Assembly (NCBI GenBank): GCA_002343545.1
Contig: DDRA01000066.1
Location: 12,060-20,718 of the forward strand
Direction of reading: 5' to 3'
DNA: 8,659 nucleotides
DNA from: Bacteriovoracaceae bacterium UBA2428
Lineage (GTDB): Bacteria > Bdellovibrionota > UBA2428
The notes under the pieces are model-generated. The model saw only the letters and a program-made list of their open reading frames with translations, was not told the DNA's origin and made no database searches. A program made the translations under genes and the position numbers. Below are positions 1-5,680 of this stretch, piece by piece. Position 1 is the first letter of the stretch; each line of letters begins with the position of its first letter.

Positions 1-408
1 ATCCTCGACGAGTCTCCGTCGTTCCTCGACCGGGACGGCGTCGCCGAGCGTTACGGATTGGCTTTGGCCTCGGCGGGCCGCGTGGACGAAGGCATCCGGG
101 TTTTTGAGGTCGTCTATTCGAACTCGGTGTCGGACTCCGCCAAGGTGCGATCCTTGGGTCTCAGCGCGGACATCTTGCGCGAAGCGCTACGGCGCGGAGT
201 TTCCCCGAAGGAAGAGCGTCGTTACCTGGAGAAGTGGGTCGAGAAAGTCGGATTCCTCGCGAGACTCAGATCGGGGCCGGAGCTCGCCGAACACGTGCGC
301 GCGATCGCCGAGCGCTTAGATCGGATAGGAATCACCGGACTCGATCCGCTGCGCGCCAGCCTGCGTGAGATCCGCGAGGCTTCGCGGAAGGAGACGCAAG
401 CAAGATGA
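1..408 (+). CDS. C-terminal part of a TPR-like helical protein (5' end outside the window)
   Basis: The frame is open from base 1 to the TGA at 406-408, so this is the last 135 codons of a longer gene. A TTG at 58 could be mistaken for the start, but the frame continues upstream with ordinary coding composition. Residues about 17-40 of the visible part (RYGLALASAGRVDEGIRVFE) read like one tetratricopeptide-type helix pair. A second Leu/Ala-rich helix pair follows, then a charged helical tail rich in Arg and Glu. No catalytic motif, signal peptide or membrane segment is visible in this portion. The stop codon overlaps the ATG of the next gene (ATGA at 405-408), so the two are probably translationally coupled, and this protein may act with the envelope protein encoded downstream. 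TPR proteins usually scaffold complexes. The exact role cannot be told from the fragment. Confidence 0.72.
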   Translation: MLDESPSFLDRDGVAERYGLALASAGRVDEGIRVFEVVYSNSVSDSAKVRSLGLSADILREALRRGVSPKEERRYLEKWVEKVGFLARLRSGPELAEHVRAIAERLDRIGITGLDPLRASLREIREASRKETQAR

Positions 409-1892
409 AGTCCTTTCTCTTCGGATTGAGCGCCTTCTCGTTCGCCGCCCACGCGACGGACGGCTACCGCCACCTCGAAAAATCCTGGCAGGACCTGCCC
501 GATCTTCGAGCTTCGGGGGTCAAGGGGAGCTGGGAGGCCTACCGTCGCGCCGAACGGTGGAGCACGTACGCGGATTGGGTCGAGATCGAAGAAAACTGGT
601 CGCGCTTTGCCGAGCGGGCGCGGAAGGGTTGCTCCGAGGCCGAAAAGTCGACGATCGACTCGACGCTCGCGAAGCTGCGCGCCCAGCGCGAGAAGTTCGA
701 GACGCTCTGTCTGCCGGAAGGGTCGGAATCCGGATACCTTTGCCGCTTCGAGGCCGAGCGGGCCGCGTTGGCCCGGGAAGCCTTCGAGACGCTCGAGAAA
801 GTCGTCGAGGCGTGCGGCGAAGATGCGGATTCGAACACCCCTTGGCGGCTTAAGACCGATGCGAAGGCCGCCGCGCTTTACCGAACTTGGTCGAGGGACG
901 GCCGAAGGAAGAACGTTCCCGTCTACGAAGCCTCGGCCCAAGCCCTGACCTCGCGCCATTTTGGGGGTTGGGCCCTGCGCGCCGACCTCATGGGCGCTTA
1001 CCGTCACGAGTCCGTGGGGCGCCCCCGTTACCGGATCGAAGTCGCTCCTTCTTTTCGGATCGGCGAGCGTCAATGGATCGAGCTCGGAGCCTTCGCGAAC
1101 GAGAATCGCGGTTCTTACGATCTTGCGCGCGCCGCCCTTCGTTCGGACCAACGCTACGGCGGATTCTTCGGCTGGAGTCGGCGCGCAAGCGGCGCTCCGG
1201 ATCCTTCCGAAGCGCTCGACTATCGACTGACGCTTCGAAAGACGAGTGAGGGGGCCTACGATGGAACTCGCCACGCGGCTTCCCTGTTGATGGGTTCGCG
1301 CGTGCGCGTCGGAACGCGTTTTTGGCAACCGGCGCCGACTTCGCTTTTGGGGAATCACCGGGCGTTCTCGATGGATCTGCTCTTCCGTCCCACGGATCGG
1401 GTTCGGGCGGAGTTTGGCCTCGAGGAATCCGCCGGAGACGGACTCGAGACTCAGTTGCTTCCGCGCTTTCGGCTCGCCGCCGACGTTTCTTCGATCGCGG
1501 GCGCGGCTTGGGAGACCGAGGCCCTGTGGTTCGCGTCGAGGTATTCGTCCGAACTTTACTTCGAGTCGAGACCCGACGAAGAGTCTTATTCCGCGACGGC
1601 CCAGCGGATGGCGCTGGGAACGCGTTGGAATTGGAAAGCCGCATCTTTCGAGTGGCCGTGGGACCTCGAGCTCTACGTGACGGAGTTCGGCGACGTTTCG
1701 CCTCCGCGCGATATCGGCTTGAACTTCCGCAGCGAGCCCGCTTGGAAAGCGCTGGCCTGGCTGCGCGTCGGGCTCGTGGGTCTCTATCGCAACTCCTGGT
1801 CGGACGTGTCGTCCCTCGCGCCGGGCGTTTGGGTCCGCGACGCGAACGCCGAAGTCTTGGAGCTTGGCATCTTCGCGCGCGGAACCTGGTAA
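405..1892 (+). CDS. Predicted outer-membrane beta-barrel protein with a cysteine-containing helical N-terminal domain
   Basis: I do not recognise a named family. The 495-residue product begins with a short Sec signal peptide (MKSFLFGLSAFSFAAHA, likely cut after AHA at residue 17). Residues about 40-140 are charged and helix-prone and hold all four cysteines of the protein (C76, C102, C113, C137), which could form two disulfides in the periplasm. From about residue 180 to the end the sequence alternates polar and aromatic/hydrophobic residues in roughly a dozen short stretches. The chain ends in LELGIFARGTW, and a terminal aromatic residue is typical of the BAM recognition signal of barrels. 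The ATG overlaps the stop of the upstream TPR-like gene, with AAGGAG at 388-393 as a rather distant ribosome site. A role as porin, adhesin or exporter cannot be chosen from sequence. That it is a real secreted protein is fairly sure; the barrel fold is inferred. Confidence 0.8.
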   Translation: MKSFLFGLSAFSFAAHATDGYRHLEKSWQDLPDLRASGVKGSWEAYRRAERWSTYADWVEIEENWSRFAERARKGCSEAEKSTIDSTLAKLRAQREKFETLCLPEGSESGYLCRFEAERAALAREAFETLEKVVEACGEDADSNTPWRLKTDAKAAALYRTWSRDGRRKNVPVYEASAQALTSRHFGGWALRADLMGAYRHESVGRPRYRIEVAPSFRIGERQWIELGAFANENRGSYDLARAALRSDQRYGGFFGWSRRASGAPDPSEALDYRLTLRKTSEGAYDGTRHAASLLMGSRVRVGTRFWQPAPTSLLGNHRAFSMDLLFRPTDRVRAEFGLEESAGDGLETQLLPRFRLAADVSSIAGAAWETEALWFASRYSSELYFESRPDEESYSATAQRMALGTRWNWKAASFEWPWDLELYVTEFGDVSPPRDIGLNFRSEPAWKALAWLRVGLVGLYRNSWSDVSSLAPGVWVRDANAEVLELGIFARGTW

Positions 1893-1906
1893 GCGTTGGC
1901 CTGCGT

Positions 1907-1915
1907 TGGTAGGAT
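1907..1915 (+). promoter_or_regulatory. Candidate extended -10 element (TGGTAGGAT) just before the RNase J gene, or a ribosome binding site
   Basis: TGG-TAGGAT fits the extended -10 pattern TGn-TAnnnT. It ends 6 nt before the GTG at 1922, so a transcript from it would start at or next to the start codon. No good -35 hexamer lies 16-18 nt upstream. The AGGA at 1911-1914, 7 nt from the GTG, would serve equally well as a Shine-Dalgarno sequence, and the two readings cannot be separated by eye. Confidence 0.3.
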
Positions 1916-1921
1916 CTCGGC

Positions 1922-3700
1922 GTGTCGTCGGAATCCTCCCAACGCTTGTTTCGCTGGCAGCCCTACGGGGGACTCGGCGAAGTCGGCATGAATTGCATGC
2001 TTTTTCGCTTCGGCGAAACCGCGGTTCCCGTCGACGCCGGCGTCTTGTTCGCGGATCCGAACGACTTCGGGATCGAATCCCTCAGCGTCGATTACACGGA
2101 GATACTCGAGACTTACCGGCCGCGTTTTTGGATCTTTACCCATGGGCACGAAGACCACATCGGCGCCGCGACCTCGATCGTCGCGGCTTCCGAACGGCTC
2201 GGGCTTCCGCCGCCCAAGTTGTTGGCGCCGCGTTTTGCGGCCGCGCTCATGCGGGAGCGTTTTAAGGAGGATCGACGCTATCCGAGCGCTCGACGGTACG
2301 CCGACCTCATCGAGACCTTCGAGAAAGGATCCCGTCTCGCGCTTTCCGCGGATGTCGACGTCACTTTCGTCGAGACCCGGCACAGCACGCCGGACAGTTG
2401 TTCGTTGGCTTTTGAATGGCGATCGCCGGCCGCGCCGCTGCGGGTGATTCACACGGCGGACTTCAAGCTCGACGCGGGGCGCTTCGAAGACGGCACGATC
2501 GAAACGAGCGCCTACCGGGTTTTCGGAGACGATCCGGATTTTCTTTTCGTGGACTCGACGAACTCGGAACGGCCGGGGCATTCGGTTTCCGAACTCGACG
2601 TGATTCCGGGTCTCGAGCGCCTGGTTTCCGAAGCCGAGGGCCGGGTTTTCGTGACCCTCTTCGCGTCGAACGTTTACCGCATCGCCGCGCTCCTCAACAT
2701 CGCGGCGCGGGCTGGTCGCCACGTCAGTTTCGCGGGCCGAAGCCTGCAGAACGTTTTCCGTCTCGCGGGCGAGCTGGGGCTCTTCGACGAGACGGCCGAC
2801 GTTCGGGGGGCGCGCGTCGTCGAAGCGCGCGAGTTGGCTCGGCTCGAACCTTCGAGACAGCTCGTGATCTGTTCGGGTTCGCAGGGTGAAACGCGAAGCG
2901 CCCTCCGTCGCTTGGCCGCGGGCGAACACTCCGACTTCGTGCTCGAGCCGGGAGACCGGGTCATCTTCTCGAGCAAGTTGATTCCGGGGAACGAGCGACC
3001 CATGGGGCGTCTCGTGAACGGGCTGATGAAGCGGGGGGCGGAGGTGCTTTGGGGAGACGAGGCGAAGCTTCGCGCCGGAGGACCGATTCATGCCAGCGGT
3101 CATGCGCGCTCCGAGGAGATCCGGGAGTTGCTGCGCACTTTAAGGCCGCGGCAGGTTATTCCCGTTCACGGCGAGTTTCGTCAGTTGCGGGCTTGCGCGG
3201 ACTTGGCGCTTCGGGAGGGCGCCGCTTGGGGGCTCGAAGAAGCCGACGTTCACCTGGCCGAGAACGGCACGCAACTGAGTTTCGCTTGGGAAGCCGGAAA
3301 CTGGCGGCTTTCGCGCCGGGATCGCTCGTACGAGGCGCCTGGTCGATCGCTGCGCTTCGAGGATTTTGCGTGTTCCTCGAAGGATCCTTTCTTGCGGGTC
3401 CGTAAGCGGGCCGCGTCGGGCGGCTGTCTCGTCGTTTCCTTGGATCTCGGCGGTCGGTGCCGCGTTTCGGCCGAGGGCATGTGGCCCGAGGAGGGCGAGC
3501 TCGCTTTCGATCGGGAAGAGCTTCTGGCCGAGATCGAGGGGTGGGTTCATTCGCGCTACCGCTTGCTGACGAAGTCGGGAGCGCGTCCGGCCGGCCGCCG
3601 TCAGATCGAGCAGGAGGCGGCCGAGGAGCTCGCTCGTTTCGTTAAGAAGCAGAGCGGCCTGCGCCCCTTCGTCCTCTTTCATTGGATGGAGTCCCCGTGA
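1922..3700 (+). CDS. rnj: Ribonuclease J (metallo-beta-lactamase/beta-CASP RNase)
   Basis: RNase J is a zinc-dependent ribonuclease with endonuclease and 5'-to-3' exonuclease activity, acting in cytoplasmic mRNA decay and rRNA maturation. The 592-residue product has the family layout. GGLGEVGMN is at 16-24. The HxHxDH zinc motif is H74-G-H76-E-D78-H79, the same numbering as in Bacillus subtilis RNase J1. H154 lies in RHSTPDS, D180 in HTADFK, and DSTNSERPG follows at 211-219. The beta-CASP part carries CSGSQGE (317-323), SSKLIPGNE (350-358), SGHARSEE with H394, and IPVHGEFRQLR with H416. A C-terminal domain runs from about 470 to 592, so the protein is slightly longer than the usual ~555 residues. 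All metal ligands are present, so it should be active. The start is the GTG at 1922, with AGGA 7 nt upstream. Its last bases overlap the start of dtd (GTGA). Confidence 0.96.
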   Translation: MSSESSQRLFRWQPYGGLGEVGMNCMLFRFGETAVPVDAGVLFADPNDFGIESLSVDYTEILETYRPRFWIFTHGHEDHIGAATSIVAASERLGLPPPKLLAPRFAAALMRERFKEDRRYPSARRYADLIETFEKGSRLALSADVDVTFVETRHSTPDSCSLAFEWRSPAAPLRVIHTADFKLDAGRFEDGTIETSAYRVFGDDPDFLFVDSTNSERPGHSVSELDVIPGLERLVSEAEGRVFVTLFASNVYRIAALLNIAARAGRHVSFAGRSLQNVFRLAGELGLFDETADVRGARVVEARELARLEPSRQLVICSGSQGETRSALRRLAAGEHSDFVLEPGDRVIFSSKLIPGNERPMGRLVNGLMKRGAEVLWGDEAKLRAGGPIHASGHARSEEIRELLRTLRPRQVIPVHGEFRQLRACADLALREGAAWGLEEADVHLAENGTQLSFAWEAGNWRLSRRDRSYEAPGRSLRFEDFACSSKDPFLRVRKRAASGGCLVVSLDLGGRCRVSAEGMWPEEGELAFDREELLAEIEGWVHSRYRLLTKSGARPAGRRQIEQEAAEELARFVKKQSGLRPFVLFHWMESP

Positions 3701-4203
3701 AAATCGTGGTTCAGCGCGTTCGCGACGGGGCTTCCATCGTTTCGCGCGTCGAGGGGGACGCGCAGACGCGGACGGATCGTTTCGAGGGACCGGGTTTCGT
3801 CGTTCTGATCGGATGGACGCGGGCCGACGAAACCCGCGATCCCGGGGAACTCGCCCGCGCCGAGGAATGGCTCGTGACGCGAGTTCAAGGGCTGCGGGTT
3901 TTTCCGGATGCGGGCGGTCGCATGAACAGGGCGCTCGCCGACTACGCGCCGGTGGCCGGCGCGGCCGGCGGAGGAATTCTTTGGGTTCCCCAATTCACGC
4001 TCGCGGCCTCGCTCGAGTCGGGTTTTCGCCCCTCCTTCACCGACGCGATGGCGCCCGATCTGGCGCGTGCGCGGTTCGGTGCGCTGACGGAGCGTTTGCG
4101 GGCGGAGAAGCGCGGCTACGCGCAGATCTTCGGTGTTTTTGGCGCCGATATGGACCTGAGCTTCACGAACTGGGGTCCCGTCACGATTCCTTTGGATCGC
4201 TGA
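3697..4203 (+). CDS. dtd: D-aminoacyl-tRNA deacylase (DTD)
   Basis: DTD hydrolyses D-amino acids (and mischarged glycine) from tRNA, a proofreading step that keeps D-residues out of proteins. The 168-residue product opens MKIVVQRVRDGASI, as the family does, and carries both active-site signatures: PQFTL at 98-102 with the catalytic-region Thr101, and the cross-subunit Gly-Pro motif NWGPVT at 158-163. RPSFTDAMAP (111-120) is also typical. Two features are unusual: the first residue of the usual SQFTL is Pro, and the loop after MNRAL (76-80) is longer than in the ~145-residue E. coli enzyme. The frame also opens at a TTG at 3682, but the GTG at 3697 fits the family N-terminus and has TGGAG 5 nt upstream. 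It overlaps the RNase J stop by four bases, so translational coupling is likely. Confidence 0.93.
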   Translation: MKIVVQRVRDGASIVSRVEGDAQTRTDRFEGPGFVVLIGWTRADETRDPGELARAEEWLVTRVQGLRVFPDAGGRMNRALADYAPVAGAAGGGILWVPQFTLAASLESGFRPSFTDAMAPDLARARFGALTERLRAEKRGYAQIFGVFGADMDLSFTNWGPVTIPLDR

Positions 4204-4214
4204 TCTCGGAATAG

Positions 4215-4249
4215 AAAAAGCCCGACCCTCCCGAAGGAGAGCCGGGCTT
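4215..4249 (-). terminator. Rho-independent terminator of the carboxypeptidase gene
   Basis: Arms at 4218-4231 and 4236-4249 form a 14-bp stem around a four-base loop. Read on the minus strand the loop is UUCG closed by C-G, the two imperfect positions become G-U wobbles, and the stem runs into a U5 tract (AAAAA at 4215-4219 on the + strand). On the + strand the same two positions are A/C mismatches and only two T residues follow. Direction is therefore minus. It lies 26 nt past the carboxypeptidase stop codon. Confidence 0.88.
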
Positions 4250-4275
4250 CGCGTTCGGCACGTGCCTTGGCGGGA

Positions 4276-5625
4276 TCAGAATTGAACGTCGGAGAAGCTT
4301 GCCGCGGCGACGCCACGCTTGGCGGGGCTCGTCAGGAAGCTCGGCGCCCGCTGCGTCAGGACGCGGCGCGGGTTGTCGGAGAACTCGAGCAGGTACATGA
4401 GCGGTTTCAGGTTTGCTTCGAAGACCGGCTCGATGCGCGCGGGCGACGGATAGAAACCGCCGTCCCACATCGAGGTCGGGCTGAGCTCGAACGTGAAGGC
4501 GAAGATGCCGTGCTCGCCGTAAGCCCAGTCCGTCGTATCGCCCGAAGCGATGTAGAGGTCCGACGACTGCTGCGGCTTGTACTTGTTCCACTGGGCCATA
4601 TCGCGCGCCATCTTCTCGAAAACGGGAAGGTCGGCGGGGTTGCCGCGGCCATTCTGACCGATGGAGTCGTTCGACCATCCCCAGGGATAGAGAATGAGCT
4701 CGGAGAAAGTGTGCAGGCTGAGCAGCGTGGTCATGCGCGGCTGGCTGTTCACGAAGTCGCGCACGTTCTGAGACTCGGGTTCCGAAAAGGGAGCCGTTCC
4801 CATGTAGACGTCCGAGCTCGGCGTCGAAGACGAGCCGCCCGTGTTCCATTGGTAGCCGTAGTTACGGTTGAGGTCGACGCCGTAGGTACCGTCGTTGTTG
4901 CGACGACGGTTCTTGCGCCACATGCGGCCGCGGATGCCGTTCGTGTAGTCGTAGGCGTGTCCGTCCGGGTTGATGATCGGCGCGATGTAGATCTCGCGCG
5001 AGTCGACGAGACGGGTCACGTCCGCGTCGCGACCGTAGTTCTCGACGAGGTGCTTCGCGAAGCGGAGCGGGACTTCGACCGAGAGGTGTTCGCGGGCGTG
5101 GTGGCAACCCATGTAGAAGATCACCGGAAGCTTGGCGGCTTCGGCTTGCGCGGGCGACTTGCCCGAGATCCGCACCATCTTGGTGACGCGGTTCTCGTTC
5201 GTGCGTCCGAGCGTCTGCACTTCGACGATGTTCGGGAAGCGCGTCGCGAGGTCCTGCAACTGCGTTTCGACTTCCGTCAGGCTCGTGAAGCGCGCGGCCA
5301 TAGCTTCGACGGCTTGCGGAATAGTGAACCATTCGGACTTCGCGGGCGTCGCCGTCGCGCGGAATCCCGCACGGCGGAGCGTGTCGGCGTCGCGCGCCTT
5401 GCCGAAGATGTAAACGGCGTCGGAGCGAAGCTCGTCGATCGCGAAACCGAGGTCGACGATGCGCGAGCGCTCGGCGGCGGTCTTCGCCTTGACTTCGATG
5501 ACGTGCGTGACGTGCGACGAAGTGCGCGAGTTACCCGGCGACGGGAACACCGGCGCCGCGACGGACGCGACGGACGAACTGATGATAAGGCCCAAAAGGG
5601 CCGGTTTAAGCGTGATGGATTTCAC
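4276..5625 (-). CDS. Secreted zinc carboxypeptidase, peptidase family M14 (carboxypeptidase T-like)
   Basis: This is a 449-residue metallo-carboxypeptidase that removes C-terminal amino acids from peptides outside the cytoplasm. A signal peptide (residues 1-23, with a hydrophobic stretch LLGLIISSSVASVA) is followed by a propeptide to about residue 96 and the catalytic domain from about 97 to 418. Zinc ligands are H176 and E179 (HHAREH) and H305 (SLHTFSE). Substrate-binding residues by comparison with carboxypeptidase A are R237 (RMWRKNR), N253-R254 (GVDLNRNYGY) and Y358 (SDLYIASG). The general base is E380 (FTFELSP). Blocks such as SELILYPWG and SGDTTDWAYG are closest to carboxypeptidase T of Thermoactinomyces, an enzyme of broad specificity. 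The frame is open to 5649, but the GTG at 5623-5625 has GGGGAGGA 7 nt upstream and gives a proper signal peptide. It stands alone, divergent from ygfZ, with its own terminator. A role in nutrient peptide breakdown or predation is inference. Confidence 0.94.
   Translation of the reverse strand: MKSITLKPALLGLIISSSVASVAAPVFPSPGNSRTSSHVTHVIEVKAKTAAERSRIVDLGFAIDELRSDAVYIFGKARDADTLRRAGFRATATPAKSEWFTIPQAVEAMAARFTSLTEVETQLQDLATRFPNIVEVQTLGRTNENRVTKMVRISGKSPAQAEAAKLPVIFYMGCHHAREHLSVEVPLRFAKHLVENYGRDADVTRLVDSREIYIAPIINPDGHAYDYTNGIRGRMWRKNRRRNNDGTYGVDLNRNYGYQWNTGGSSSTPSSDVYMGTAPFSEPESQNVRDFVNSQPRMTTLLSLHTFSELILYPWGWSNDSIGQNGRGNPADLPVFEKMARDMAQWNKYKPQQSSDLYIASGDTTDWAYGEHGIFAFTFELSPTSMWDGGFYPSPARIEPVFEANLKPLMYLLEFSDNPRRVLTQRAPSFLTSPAKRGVAAASFSDVQF
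5589..5602 (-). repeat. Small perfect inverted repeat in the signal-peptide codons
   Basis: GGCCC-AAAA-GGGCC is a 5-bp perfect inverted repeat 20 to 34 nt inside the carboxypeptidase coding sequence. In the mRNA it would be a GGCCC stem with a UUUU loop, followed by UUAUC. It is short and probably only reflects the codons for Pro-Ala-Leu-Leu-Gly-Leu, though a hairpin so close to the start could slow early translation. Confidence 0.35.
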
Positions 5626-5632
5626 TAATGGA

Positions 5633-5640
5633 TCCTCCCC
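5633..5640 (-). promoter_or_regulatory. Ribosome binding site that fixes the carboxypeptidase start
   Basis: GGGGAGGA on the minus strand lies 7 nt before the GTG at 5623-5625. This is the strongest Shine-Dalgarno match next to a start in the window and argues for that GTG rather than the more upstream in-frame start at 5649. Confidence 0.8.
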
Positions 5641-5642
5641 GC

Positions 5643-5671
5643 CTGACACAATAAACCCGGAGCGCTAGGAT
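5643..5671 (+). promoter_or_regulatory. Candidate sigma-70-type promoter of ygfZ-xer
   Basis: CTGACA (5643-5648, five of six to TTGACA), a 17-nt spacer and TAGGAT (5666-5671, four of six to TATAAT) make the best promoter match in the window. Transcription would begin near 5677-5679, only 2-4 nt before the ATG at 5681. The AGGA inside the -10 could alternatively be a ribosome site 10 nt from the ATG. Confidence 0.6.
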
Positions 5672-5677
5672 CACCAA
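5648..5677 (-). promoter_or_regulatory. Weak candidate promoter of the carboxypeptidase gene
   Basis: On the minus strand TTGGTG (5677-5672), an 18-nt spacer and TATTGT (5653-5648) give a partial match: three of six at -35 and four of six at -10. It sits upstream of the ribosome site and overlaps the ygfZ promoter on the other strand. The match is weak and is kept only because the gap between the two genes is just 55 nt. Confidence 0.3.
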
Positions 5678-5680
5678 TCG

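Noticed and set aside
222..1358. A 378-codon minus-strand frame over the TPR tail and barrel gene
   Set aside because: The + strand has a signal peptide, a barrel-like pattern and a coupled start. The antisense product is Arg/Pro-rich without motifs.
2263..2272. TAAGGAGGAT, a near-perfect Shine-Dalgarno sequence inside RNase J
   Set aside because: No ATG, GTG or TTG follows at a workable distance, and the bases encode Lys-Glu-Asp of the enzyme. At most it could cause a ribosome pause.
1784..3103. A 439-codon minus-strand frame across RNase J
   Set aside because: It is antisense to well-conserved RNase J motifs, and its product is Arg-rich with no recognisable domain.
3682..3696. TTG at 3682 as the dtd start
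   Set aside because: It would add MDGVP before the conserved family opening. The GTG at 3697 has TGGAG at the right distance.
4267..5628. A 453-codon + strand open frame mirroring the whole carboxypeptidase gene
   Set aside because: It is exactly antisense to a gene with all M14 active-site residues. Its product is a low-complexity Arg/Val/Asp string, as expected from GC-rich codon bias.
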